A DNA stretch of 64,000 nucleotides from Daphnia pulex (taxonomy: Eukaryota > Arthropoda > Branchiopoda > Diplostraca > Daphniidae), in assembly GCF_021134715.1 (NCBI RefSeq), contig NC_060028.1, positions 1,448,501 to 1,512,500 on the forward strand. Direction: 5' to 3'. The notes under the pieces were generated by a model, which made no database searches, was not told the DNA's origin, and saw only the letters and a list, made by a program, of their open reading frames with translations. How positions within the stretch are numbered: the first letter of the stretch is position 1; every line of letters begins with the position of its first letter. The position numbers and the translations under genes are program-made. Of this stretch, positions 35,601 through 46,746 are shown piece after piece.

Positions 35601-37933
35601 TGACATCTCCTGGAGCGACGGGCACTGAAAAGGCTGTTGAGATGGCTGCGATCACCTGACTGATTATGTCCCGATTGAGTTGTGCTTGGGTTGCTGCCTG
35701 GTTTGCTGCCTGGGTTGCTGCCTGATGTTGGAGAATTTGGAGCATTCTTTCTCTGTCCTTCTCCCATTCTTCGTCATCTGCTTCCTTTTCGAGTTTGTCT
35801 AACCATTCTCTTCGTTTTTTCTTTAAGATGTGAATTTTGGCGACAATAACATCGTCCATTGTTTGGTACATGGTGTCGATGTCTGCATTGATCTCTTCTT
35901 GGTCTTCGCCTTCTTTGTACATTTCAGCCTGGACCCTTTTTGAGAATATCTCATAAGTTTTGTAGAATCCATCTAGCTTTTTTTCTAATTTTTCGACTTC
36001 GATAAACGCTTCCAACGTCATTTCTGTTGATTTGTACGTTTCGACGAGGTTAATGATACGGGTGATATGCTTTTTAATTAAAGTTCTTGCGTAATTTGGA
36101 GCCATTGTGAGTTGGAGGTGGCTCCTAAGGAGCTGCTGAGAGTACGAAAAGAAGATAATTAGTTTAAATTAATGTTTTGATTAAGTTGATTAGCCTTTTT
36201 GTTTGTTGTTCTGCTCGGTCTTCGGAGATTCGTGGTGCCGAATTAAATTCTGCTGTCTTTTCCACTTTCTTTGAATTCCTTTATGTGAAGATATCTGCAA
36301 AAACTGAATGATTTTGGAGCTAGGGTAATTTTCTAGCTCCTTACAATCCCACAAACGGCATAATAACAATTTTTAGGAAAGAGAATTTAAAGAGTTTTTG
36401 CCGCAAGACGGCGGTTTCTAATTCCCAATTTTGTGCTCAGAGGGCGCTTTGTGCCTTCTCAGAAAAAGAGAAAGATTTCCCTTTAAGCAAACAAAAAATG
36501 CAAGAGCGTAAGAGCGCGAGATTTGTTTCGAAATGGCGGAAGGCCTTTGTAAATAGAGAGAGAGAAAAAAAATTCAAGTTTTAATCACCCTAAGGCGCAC
36601 ACGAGGCGAACGCGTTGAAAGGGTAGAGAATTTTCCCGCGTTTTTTCCAGTTTAAAGGGGAAACCGGCCTAGCCCCCCAAAAAAGAGAATATTTTTCTGT
36701 CGTATTTAGAGAGATCGTTGTGCCTTCTGAGACAGAGAGAGATTTACCCAAATGATTGAATAACAAACAATGCAAATTAATTCAAAAAATGAGAGAGATT
36801 TGTTTTCGGGAAATGGTCTAAGGCCATAGCAAAGAGAGCGATAATTTATTTAAGTCTTTTCACCCTGGGGCTCACACGAGGCGAACTCATTGAAGGGTTA
36901 GAGAAGTTCCCGCGTTTTCCCAATCTAAGAGGTAGGGAAGCAAGCCCCCCCAAAAAAAAATTCTTGAAAGGAAAGAGATTCCCGCGTTATCCCATTTTTA
37001 AAGAACGGGCAGTGAACCCAATCAGCTGAGATTCGTTTTTACAATGCCGGGAGGCGTATCAAGAGATAGAGAGGGAATTTAACCTAAGGCTCACACGAGG
37101 TGAACACGTTAAAGAGGTAGGGAAGTTCCCAAGTTTGCCCAATCTTAGATATTGGAAAGCAATATCCCCCCAAAAAAAAAAAATTTGTTGAAAGGGAAGA
37201 GAGAATAATCAACTTAGGCGATGATAATTTACGTGACAAAAAAAGAAATCCCCCTTCAAAAATGATTTAGGAATCCTATTTTAATTTTAAGAAACTTTGA
37301 GGAAATATTTTAGCTTTAATTCAAGAGAGAGAAGAAAAATAATTTACTGTTTAGAGGGATCTATTTGCTTACTAGACCCCTGAGAACAAGTTAAACTCAG
37401 AGAGAGAGAAAAAGATTCTAATAAATGACTGACCTGCCATAATTAAACACAATTTTCTTTGATAAATGGCGGCAATGATTAAGCAAAAGGAGATAACGAG
37501 AGAAAGATTTGAGTGTGATAGAGCGAAACTAACTTAACACTGGTTGGAGAAAACTCCGGTTCGAAGGACCATGTTGGAAATGGAACTCTTGTTGGCGGTG
37601 TCGACCGTTCAACTTCCAAGATTGAGATAAGAGATGACACCTTTGTTGTTGCTAGTTCGTCCTTATATTTCACACTGCCGTATAATACAGCATTTTGGTA
37701 TTTCAATAGTTGGTTTAGGGTTGAGTAGGGTAGGGAACAATAGATTGAATGGGAAGAGAGGGTAAAATTGGGGCCCTCTGTTGAGGTCCCTACAAATTAC
37801 ACAGAATTAACAATAGCAATAATGTCGATCACTGTTGGGATGCAATAAATTCCCAACAGTGATTGTAGAGAGTGCCGATGTTGAAATTACGGCCAAGAGC
37901 AATCATTTTAATAGTATCGAGTTTGTTAAACAT
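29613..37933 (-). CDS. SNTX-like / FN3 / AIG1-type GTPase protein A, first exon interrupted
   Basis: The large exon is 33547-29613 (about 1310 aa). After RLWDPSDV comes the SNTX perforin-like region (ATHVVVAVTYGLEAFC) and helical and thioredoxin-like parts. Two FN3 domains follow at about residues 534-760. The GTPase domain has P-loop GATGSGKST at about 815 and DTPGFGDTRG. A long helical region precedes a cysteine cluster (C-x2-C-x3-C-x3-C ... C-x2-C-x-C) near 1105-1145. G4 is unusual, with TFAD in place of TKxD. The first coding exon, with the ALGRNFNIGTLYN signature, begins at 37933 and is split by the LTR element at 33692-37858; its two parts flank the element. This allele is probably not expressed as the full protein, though a downstream start could be used. 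The rest of the frame is fully open, consistent with a very recent insertion. Confidence 0.78.
33692..33978 (-). repeat. LTR, 3' copy of the gag-only element
   Basis: 287 bp, identical by eye to 37572-37858, flanked outward by GTGAT. A short purine-rich tract lies just inside (minus strand). Confidence 0.9.
34114..36105 (-). CDS. Gag-like protein of the LTR element
   Basis: One open frame of 663 codons. The N-terminal half is helical and charged (LEKKLDGFYKTYE, IFSKRVQAEMYKEG), as in the capsid-precursor N-termini of BEL/Pao elements. It is followed by an Ala/Gln repeat (AATQAANQAATQAQ) and a long disordered Ser/Pro region with a repeated EAPATPAEAP unit. No zinc knuckle, protease or polymerase was recognised. 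Confidence 0.6.
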   Translation of the reverse strand: MAPNYARTLIKKHITRIINLVETYKSTEMTLEAFIEVEKLEKKLDGFYKTYEIFSKRVQAEMYKEGEDQEEINADIDTMYQTMDDVIVAKIHILKKKRREWLDKLEKEADDEEWEKDRERMLQILQHQAATQAANQAATQAQLNRDIISQVIAAISTAFSVPVAPGDVNLSPTASQEPASQTNPVIESILKTLSTSQFAAVLVPNPTPLEVSSLTTTSCSFQNTPSYQSKENIQTEEKETGTASLPHPPKKGDSLSDSPDGPDGYPDKKRFERNEIKENNSFVSKLENSANLEGAEKIPSSNAKSCYSDQNVKSAQSKEVPMEKEPGTASLQQRPKKGLSISDIPVKSSGNKDEKRFEDELKATNLKFANLDGVDAVESKNLLSSSSNEKTACTLIIQEAPATPAEAPRPLIILEAPATPAEAPGTLNLQKAPANPAEAPHSLSHQETPTYQAEVPDTFNCLKTKDSIIRIPPAGSKEKDIPTFLFFPSGRPAASLETLNSFPSQLKQTNFSSSGNLSSSPEIQEASKENPQEAAAFVNSTNVESNQEIIPKFRSPCSQAAILPELANQQNSMKRKRLEPVKPAPKRISRLPSIEEHLINQLLFSYSLTQVPNKIVSHLLKNILVLKDIEEDSNTHQSVWDPGGKLPKSQPTLNRNQMEWTIN
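36480..37190. repeat. Leader-region repeats of the LTR element
   Basis: About three diverged copies of a roughly 250-290-bp unit occur near 36590, 36865 and 37080. Each contains CTCACACGAGG(C/T)GAAC, TTCCCGCG or similar, and a run of C then A (CCCCCCAAAAAA). They lie in the untranslated leader between the primer-binding site and gag. Confidence 0.7.
37572..37858 (-). repeat. LTR, 5' copy of the gag-only element
   Basis: 287 bp, identical by eye to the other LTR, flanked outward by GTGAT. The primer-binding-site candidate lies immediately inside at 37554-37571. Confidence 0.9.
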
Positions 37934-37938
37934 GATGG

Positions 37939-38537
37939 AAAACCGGTTGAGAACTGAGCATTTGCATTACGCTACGACAGACCACGAAATAATAAACTGA
38001 AATTACTGAATCCAACAAAATCAAACGTCAGATTTTGTTGTCGTCTGCCATCACGACACTTGTCACTAGCGGACCTTCAAAGAAACAACTTTTAGCGCTT
38101 GTTTAATTATTTAAAAAAACATTATAAAAAATTTGCACTCGTAATAGTTAAATTGCAAAATTTATCTATAAATAACATATAATCTATGGTTATTTCAAAA
38201 TCTTAATATTTTCTTGAGAAATTTCCTACGCACTAATTTCGCATTTCCTACTTTACTTTTATGACATAATTTTAGGACAATATCGACGAGTGATTAATTT
38301 TGAAAACTCTTCATTTTTACATCAGGAATTTGACAAGCAAACAAAATCACATAATATGCATAAATAGCTGTATTTTTCAACATTTCATAGTTAATCTCTT
38401 CTCTGTTTTCTTTTATATGGCAATTATATGGCTCTTTACAACCTTTACATAATAACCTCGAGATAATCTGTGAACGCAAAACAACAAGCAACAATAACAT
38501 TTTACCAAAATCTCACCAACAATGTACAATATGCCAC
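37939..38537. other. Intergenic between A and B
   Basis: Short AT-rich spacer containing the upstream region of A and the 3' flank of B. No gene seen. Confidence 0.5.
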
Positions 38538-41500
38538 TTAATCTTCATCGCGCCATCCAATCATGTTACCGGATGTCGCACCAACTTCAGGGTCTTCAGC
38601 AATCGGCGACAGCAGGCCGTCGCCTTCGTCATCATCGGCCGCCAGGTTTTCACCGCCATCCTTTCCATCTTCGCTAAACAGCGACTCCTTATTCTTGATT
38701 TTACTGGTAATGTCGGCCATTTGACGCAGCTTCTTCAAACTTTCAATCCGCTCCTTGAAGCCGAGACGTTTCTCCTGTTGCTCGGCGTCGATGATGAGGT
38801 CGATGTACTGCGGAGTCGAGAATGGATTCGGGCGGAGGGCGATCTCGTCCAGCCGCCGGATGCAGCGTGAAACCGTATTGACACGCTCCAGCACGGCCTT
38901 TTCGTTGTCGTCGAGATCCTTCTGCAGGATCTGGATCAGTTCGTGAGCCGTCAATTTCCTCTTCAGTTCCGCCTCGTATTTCTGCTTGATGGCGTTGGAT
39001 GAAGTGGCCTGCTGCTCGCTGACATACTCCCACTTGTACGGCTGGTTGGCATGCATGTTCCAGATGCAATTCTCCGGACAAACGCGGCAACTGCGAATTG
39101 ATCTAGGCATGCCATGATCCATGGCAGCACAATCAACTTTGTCGTCGTCGTTCTTGTACGCACACGGGTTATGACATGTGATGTAACATTTGTTGCAATT
39201 GGTTAAATATTGACCGGCTGGAATGTCCACTTTCTTGGGCACCGTTACTTCCACAACTATCTCGACATTTTCGTTGGCGTCGATTTGCGCTTGACAATTC
39301 GAGATCATTTGCTTCGTCTTCCGCATTTCTTCCATCTTGGACAAGCCGATTTTGATGAGCGGTTGGAGTCCGTCCACGGTGGCTTCCAGTCGCTTCCGCT
39401 CGTCTAAAACTTGTTTCGTTAGAGAAAGAGATTTGGTTTTCATTTTTCCCAGGCCGATAAAGAAAAGCTGGAAATTGTTCATGCCCATCTGCCAGAAGAA
39501 TCTGTTAAATTTGTCGACCGTGTATGTTGTGTTTGGACCGATTCCGGACTCGCGGCTGGAACAAAAGAAGCCAGAATTATTAAATTTGTGGTGAAGCGGC
39601 CTGCCAGTGTTGTCATCCGTCGGACAGGGAAGATCAGCCTCGGTGATGGCGCTCAAGATGGGCGGCACTTGGCTGTCGGCGAACGTCAATAAGAAATTAA
39701 TGTTCTCCTTGATGTCGTTACCGAAGATGGAAAGCACTGAATCAAAAATGTAAATTTGTGTGGGCGTCAACCGGGGCAAAGAGGCTTGCGCCACGAAACC
39801 AACCACGTCCAGCTCTTGAATTCCGCCCCTTTCTTCAAAAAATTTACGGACCATTTCGGTGATTTCTTGGTCCCTTTTGAGGCCTTTAGTGTCGCCGTAA
39901 CCGGGTGTGTCAACGATCGTAAGAGAATATGGAACCCGGAATCCCTCAACGTGATGTATGTCGTAGGCCGTGATGCGGCTGGTCTGACTGTCAACTTGGG
40001 AGCGGCCGGCTGTCTGCTCTTCAATCAACTGGAAGCGGAAGGTATCCTCCCATTGGACGTCAAAAATGAAATTAATCATACCGTTGATTAGTGTCGTTTT
40101 GCCGGAACCGGTTGCGCCCATCACCAAAATCGTTCTGTGCTGCATCTTCCCTTTGTGCAGGGCATCAGCTCTACCGAAGGCGAAGCGATCGGCCGTTGCT
40201 GCTGGCCCGGATAACTTGGTGAGCGGAACAGCAAATACATCCATCCCGTTGCGGTTGACAATTTTCTTGCATTTCTTCACGATCGTTTCGGCAAAACGCA
40301 TCTCATTGACTTCCGTTGTGAATCGGACGCTTGCACTTTGTCCACTTTCATCCTGGCCGTCAACGGCTACAACGATGACGAAATAAGTCGTGTTGGGCTG
40401 GAGTTCTTGTAAACGGCATCCGGTTTCTCCGACTTCCACTTCGCGAGCAGACGAAGGGGTTTGGCCGTCTCGCCAAAAACAAACGCGATACGATAAGCTT
40501 CCGGCATGAAAAGGAGCTCTCCAGGACAGCTCACAAGTGCTCTTGGTAACCAAATCCACTTCTAATCCAGTGGGGGGCTGCAACAGAAGTTTCTTCGCCC
40601 GTTGGGAAGGCTCTGCGGATGCTGATGCCCCCTGACGGCTGTCGGATATGCATAAATTTCCAGTCATCCAGTCCAGGTCGTCGCTAAGATCGGAATCGCT
40701 TAGATTAATAACGCCCAGTGCAGTCTCGGTGTCAATGACGTCACTGAACTCGCTGCGTCCTATGCAAGTGTCGGCGGCCACTCGAATTTCCAGCTCTGGT
40801 CCTCCACTGTTGTAGTTGAGGATCATTTGTTTCTCTCCGGACTTGGCCGTCTTCTGTTGACTCCAATGGTCGGAACTGTTCATCGGTCGAAACTCGACGC
40901 AAAAGTGACACGGATAACCTAAATCTTCATAGTCCCACGACAAAATAATGGATGGCGTAGTCTTCTTATTGGGTTTGGCGGGAGCGAGACGAATTTTCAA
41001 ATCAGTCGGGGGGACGGGCAGCTGGTCCAGGTTGTCCTTGAGTAGATTATCAGCTTCGTAGACGGAATAGCGACAGCCATCTTGACCTGGTTCTCCGGAA
41101 GTGATGTAAAACTGGACTTGATTCAACAAATGTTTGTTTTTCTCGACGTGATTGGCAAATTGCCGGATCTTGTCCATCACCTGTTTTGTCCTACGTGGAC
41201 CCATGTGCCACGGAAGTCTCTCTTCATCAATTTGATCATCTTCATCATCCGTGTCATCCTCAACTGCCACCAATTTGCTATAGTTTTCACAGTAGTATTT
41301 CATTTCTTCTAGGATCTCGTTGGCTTTTCCATCCAACGACGGAATAGTCAGCACCAAGGCGTATTTCTTTTCAAACGAATCGGCCAGTTTCTTTTCCAGC
41401 TGTTGTTTCCCGGATAAAAATAAAATTCCGTTGATGCCGGATATTTTACCGACCATCTCCGACTCGGAAACTTTGAAGCGGAGCCAACGTTCTAGTCGAA

Positions 41501-42887
41501 TTGGTTTGAACAGCCCGTGACTCTCGGCGATGCTGTTGACTCTTTCGACTTCGTCGTCATCACCATCGTCACTTTCCCTGGACCTAATGACGCCATTCTT
41601 CAGACTTTCCATCAGGAGATGTTTGTAGTCATTCAAAACGTCCAGGAAAGATTTCAGCGATGCTCGGTTGATTTTCTTGGCAGATGAGGAGGCTCGAATG
41701 GCTTCCGCTTTGTTCCGGATTTCTTCCAATTGAAGCCAGTTCCGGCACATTCGAGTTGTCACTTCGGAGTCGACATCGCGGAATCCAAATGACCGCCGTA
41801 ATCTTTCATCGGAAAGTTTCAAAATGAATTTCACCGGGCAGAGAAGGACTGTGATGGGGATAGCTTTGCTCTTGTTTTCTACATCTTCTTTGATTTGTCG
41901 TATCATTTTCAGGCAATGTGCGTAGACTTCAATGACGTTACACTCTCGAACAGCTAAAGATTGGAGGTCGGAGTAAAACCGACATTTCAAACGAGTGAGC
42001 TGGGCTTTTTCTTCTTTGGTGAACTGCTCCTTGAAATCAGGTAATTGGGCGTCAAAGTCGATGTCGCCTAATGCGTTCTCTAGTTTCGTTGCCAATTTTC
42101 CTATATTTTCTTCGGCTTCCTCGTGAGCTTCTTCGTCGGCTTCGTGGCTGCCAAGATCCTGGCTCAGGACGCAATAGGCTTCAGCTCCGTAGACGACCCC
42201 TACGACGACATGAGTGGCTTTTGGCAACTCCATTTCGGCATCAATTCTGTCAGGCAGACGTAAAGGGCTCATCTGTTGGAGAAGAGTTTGCACATCCAGA
42301 CGCTCCTTCCTGGACTTTGTGCGACACACAAGAGTTTGGGTGACTTGTGACGGGCTCGATGGATCGTTCAGGTAGTTGCTGGCTCCGCTGAATTTGTTGA
42401 TGAGACCAGTCACGATGCTGGCCTGAAGATGGTCGTCAAGACCCATGTGCTGCCACTTGTTACTAAAATTTGAATCGGGACGAATCAAGTTTATTTTGAA
42501 GCCGGTAGTGACATCAGTGGCATTCGCGAATTTGGATGAATCCCACCACAGTCGACAATCTAAAATACAAATGCATCTGCGTTATACTCGGCACTAAAAA
42601 TAACAAGTAAGAAAACATTTTAAAAATGTAGGGAAGATTGAAAGAGTTAAGTTACTCGGTATTTGAATTTAAGCAAATGAGAAAACACTTTTCTTAATCA
42701 TGGCTTGTATCACGAATTCTAAACTAAACTAAGCAGTGTGTTTTTTTTTAAATTCCGAAAGAAAATTTATAAAGATGACAAGAAATTATAATTTACTTGT
42801 AAGAATGTTATCAGTGTGATAATCATACAGATCTCCCATTTGAAAACGACGTCCCATCGCGGCCATCTTGGTAAAGTTATCTTCCAT
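38538..42887 (-). CDS. SNTX-like / FN3 / AIG1-type GTPase protein B
   Basis: Two exons (42887-42797, 91 nt; 42559-38538) give 1370 aa. Exon 1 has the signature MGRRFQMGDLYDYHTDNI; exon 2 opens with LWWDSSKF, as SNTX proteins have LWD here. The stonustoxin-like core is clear: ATHVVVGVVYGAEAYC, LKCRFYSDLQ, and ITVLLCPVKF against MKVWLVPLKKF in stonustoxin. It continues with thioredoxin-like sequence and two FN3 domains (about residues 520-760). The GTPase follows with GATGSGKTT and DTPGYGDTKG, then a coiled region and a cysteine cluster C-x2-C-x3-C-x3-C ... C-x2-C-x3-C-x4-H. It is the best-preserved full architecture in the window. A and B lie in tandem, and B is divergent from C across 640 bp. 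Role inferred: GTP-regulated pore-type effector in innate defence. Confidence 0.82.
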
Positions 42888-43527
42888 TTCTATCCAACCG
42901 TCTTCTTTTTCCGTTTAGATGAGAAACAGTTTTAGCTGGCTAATCACCTACCAAAATTATACGATTATACAATTGATATTTGTTACATCTTACATCCTCA
43001 ATTATTTGCAACAAAAGTCGGCAGATTTTCAATCAAAATGGGCAAATACCTCTTTTAAATTGTCGAAATTTCTATAAGAACTTGACTCGAATTCTCGTTT
43101 GACAGCAGTAGCAGCATACACGCTCGTATATGTCAAAAATACAAGTGCCAAGTTCGGGAAAATGGAAATGACAATCAGTGCAGTCGACGTTCTTCTGTTG
43201 ACTGATGAGTCATGATGGCAAAATTCATTATTGACACACAAGCAAGTACCAAGTTAGCCGTTGCGTCATATTGTGAAGCACAAAAAATTCTAAAAACGAT
43301 TTTAAAGTTGTAAAAAATAATAAAGTTGTGTAAAATTTGTTCACTTTCAAAATCTAAATGTTACGGCTTAGTTGTCTAATAGTTGGCAACGCTTATTTGC
43401 TTATTCCACACATCTGTTGTCTTATTTGCCGCTCAAATGAACAGCTAAAATTTCCTATCGCCATTCCGCATGTTGTTGGGGTCCACGGTTCAGTTGAGTC
43501 GAAATTTATTCACGGTGTTCTGTGTCC
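42888..43527. promoter_or_regulatory. Shared upstream region of divergent genes B and C
   Basis: B (minus) and C (plus) start 640 bp apart. Parts of this region (about 43050-43260) recur upstream of D at 46185-46400, including CAGTGCAG.CGACGTTCTT, so the promoter DNA was duplicated with the gene. No TATA box is obvious. Confidence 0.5.
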
Positions 43528-45655
43528 ATGGGTTCCCATCAAATTCGGTTATCTGCGCTTGGACGCGACGTGCAAGTTGGAAATGTTTATAACTATTATT
43601 CCGACGACATATTCAATTGTAAGTTCACCTACGTAATAAAGTGTTTATTTTTCATCAAGTGCTGATATTTATATCGTCTGCTTGTTTTTATTTATTACAT
43701 GATTTATCTTAAGCAAATCTTTTACAACGCTTATACAATAGTTGTGTATGTATTTAGCCACATATTTCGTTGACAAATCGTTTGTTGTGTCGATTTTCAA
43801 CAGGCAGAGTCATAGTGCCCCAGGAATCCATATCAATCAACAAGAAATTACCTGAAACAGCTAAGTGGTTTCATCTGCCTCAATCCATCCCTTTGAAGTA
43901 TGAACTCTACGAAGCCTTATGCATCAATTCGCACCTGCGCATCAGCATTGAAAACAAATTTGTGGACTTGAGCCAACTTTGGTTCGGTGATTTTCTGGAA
44001 TCAAACCAAGCAGCAGAAGAAGACAACAATGGAGCTCAAGTCAATTTCGTTTTCCGAGTCTGCCGACAAATCGAAGCTCTTTGTCCAAAATTCATCGACT
44101 CGAAACTGAACGAATACCAGTTCAGTGGCGGTTTAGTAACTCATTTGGTGGAGCAGGTTATCTACGGGGCCGAATTTATCTGTTCGCTGCAAAGAACCAT
44201 CGATCGCCAGCACGAAACGAAGGAGAAAGCGGAAAGAAACCTATACTTGGCAGCCGAAGAATACTTCAATATGATTTTCGGTCGGAACTCCGTTAGTCCA
44301 GATTTACCTGCAGCTTTAGACAAGGTTCAATGTAAAATCCTAAGCAGCCTCAATCCTGGCAAAGAAGTTGATGGATCTTTCCAGCAATCCATTCAGTATC
44401 TTATTGATGCGATAAGTTTTGATAAGGAAGACAGTCACTGGAGACCTGTTGAAATCACTTTACGAAATATCCCGGAACAAATGGAAGCTCGACGTCGGTT
44501 AGAAATGGAGAATGATGTCATCTGGAGATGCGATATGCGTGAAGTCACGTTTGATCGGATTTTGGATTTTGGAGCTGCTGCATTTAATGATCCTCATTTT
44601 AAAATATTTCCTCAATTCAACATTGTTATATCCCAGTTCTCTTGTTTGGTAGAACCACTTATGCGGAAAATTCAGAGACTTCACGAGACATTAATAACGA
44701 CGACTAATCCCGAACGAAACCTTGAAGAAAGACAAATCTCCAACTTACTCCGTGATATGTTGTATTGGATGTTTAACCTACGTTCTGAAATGGACAAGAT
44801 TTTTTGGCTAATCGAAGGCATCCAATTGAAAATGTTGGATTTGGCAAAGATTGAGATGCTTACGGCAACCAACAAACTAAATCGAGCCAAAGTGTTTGTG
44901 TTGAGAGCCGAATTCTATCCAAGTCCGCTAATTGAGTCCGTTTATGCATATATTGGTAATCCTTCGGCAATAATTGCCCCTCTTCCGGTCCTTCCGATAC
45001 TTTCGGGTGACAAAAGGCAACTCCAAAAAATTAGAGAAGAATTACAACAATTTTCTGCAGAAGCGCAAGCGAATTCTTTGCTGGATCAAGAGGAGCTGCG
45101 ACATCGCTACTATATTGGAATAACTTCTGAATATCCGCATTTGACTGACGGTACAATAATAACTTTTGGAGACTACAAGAAAGAAAATGATTCCCCGAGG
45201 AAACAACAACAAGGTAACCCCAATAATGTTCAATTCCCTAATAATTGCTCTAATTGTATAATTTTTTGTTTCAGGAACTGGAATTAAGCAAGAAAGACCA
45301 TTTTCAGGTGCTGAAGTGAATCTTTCTACCGAAGTTTGTCTATCCATGGAGCAAAGGTGTGAACATGATTAAGTTTTAGATTTTGCGTATTTATAACCTG
45401 TTTAATTTGTCTGTGTGTATTTTGAACAGAAACAACTCGATCGTTACGTCGCCGGAGTCGAGCGCCGACACGAAAGTCGTTCATCATCAGTCGTTGAAAT
45501 CGCCTCAAATGAATCAGGCTAGTGGACTGAACCAACCGGATGATGAAGGCCGTCTGGTTGACGAGGAAGATACGACATCTGAATTTTTAGTCGACTGCAT
45601 GCAAGCCCATTGTAGTGTAGGAGTTTTGCGTCGTTCTTCGTTCCCGAGATTTTAA
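43528..45655 (+). CDS. SNTX-like protein C, GTPase part lost
   Basis: Four exons (43528-43618, 43804-45213, 45275-45356, 45430-45655) give 602 aa. Exon 1 (91 nt) has SALGRDVQVGNVYNYYSDDI. Exon 2 carries the perforin-like and thioredoxin-like parts (THLVEQVIYGAEFICS, FVLRAEFYPSPLIES, YYIGITSEYPHL). The last exon follows D closely up to MQAHCSVG, then jumps to sequence matching D's extreme C-terminal tail (VLRRSSFPRF against VFRPSSFTRS) and its 3' flank. The whole GTPase and cysteine region was deleted in frame, leaving an intact short protein. Reading through the 61-bp intron after exon 2 also stays open briefly. Confidence 0.75.
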
Positions 45656-46746
45656 CGAGTGAGATGGTATCCTTCAACTTGGCCGACATCTAACTAGTCT
45701 GGTACAATTGCTTGGCGTTTATATTGTCTTTATTATTTTCAGAAATCTCAGTAAATTAATGTTTGCATAAAACAATTGTAAAAATGTCTTAAACCATCAC
45801 ATCGCAAATCGGAGCGGAACCTTCCGTATCGGAAGTCGGAACAAACGGAAAAGAATCTTAAAATAAAGTTACAAAATTGATTATAGTTGTTCGTTAGTTC
45901 CAGAGGTTATCAAATTATATCGAAATGAGATTTTCCATCCTCTGTAAATGTTCACCAAATGGGCAATGAGTTATTGTAAATACTTCATGGTTGCAAATGC
46001 AGTTTATTACAAGTTTATATATTACAACTGTTGGCCCTTTTTTTTACAACAGTTGGCTGGCAGCCAAGCACCTACCAAAATTATACAATTTAAATTCCTT
46101 ACACAGGGCCTCCATTTTTTACAAGAAAAACGGGCAGCTATTTTAACCAAAATGGGCAATAATTAATAACCTTTTGTAAATTGTCACAATTCCTATCACG
46201 TCGTCTATTCTATACTTCACTTGACTTCTCAGAGAAGAGTCTTACTGAGATATGAAATTCTCACTTACTCACGTTTGACATCTGCAGTCTCAGTTAACTC
46301 AAAAATACAAGGGCGGGACGCGGGATTGCGGGAAAACTATTTTAAAAAAGTTACGATCAGTGCAGCCGACGTTCTTATTGTTATTGATGAGTTATGACAC
46401 ACCATTGTTATGATAGCAAAATTAATTTTGTATTGACTGGCCACTAGCTAGCCTAGTTAGCCTGTTGCGTCATGTGAAGCATAAAAAATTTCTAATTCTA
46501 AATATAATTGCAGTTGTAAAAATAACAAAGTTGTGTAAAAATTTGTTCAATTTAAAAAATAATGTTACGTTAGTTGTCTGATAGTTGGCAACGCTTATTT
46601 GCTTATTCCACACATCATTGTCTTATTTGCCGCTCAAACGCACAACTATAAAATTTCTTATCGCCATTCCCAGCATTCTGCATGTTGTTGGTGTCCAGTT
46701 GAGTCGAAATTTATTCACGGTGTTCTGTGTCCACTGTCCATGGACC
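45656..46746. other. Spacer between C and D
   Basis: Contains the 3' flank of C and a diverged copy of C's upstream region (46185-46746). No other gene seen. Confidence 0.5.

Larger units (their letters stand above)
33692..37858 (-). mobile_element. Gag-only LTR retrotransposon (BEL/Pao-like), young
   Basis: Two 287-bp LTRs (33692-33978 and 37572-37858) look identical by eye, start TGTTGG and end CCAACA, and are flanked by a 5-bp target duplication GTGAT (33687-33691, 37859-37863). Read on the minus strand, an 18-base primer-binding-site candidate (TGGTCCTTCGAACCGGAG) directly follows the 5' LTR. A single gag-like frame (36105-34114) follows, and there is no pol. It looks whole as a non-autonomous gag-only element, with no breaks noted, and must borrow enzymes from a relative. 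Family placement rests on LTR ends and target length only. Identical LTRs imply very recent insertion. Confidence 0.85.
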
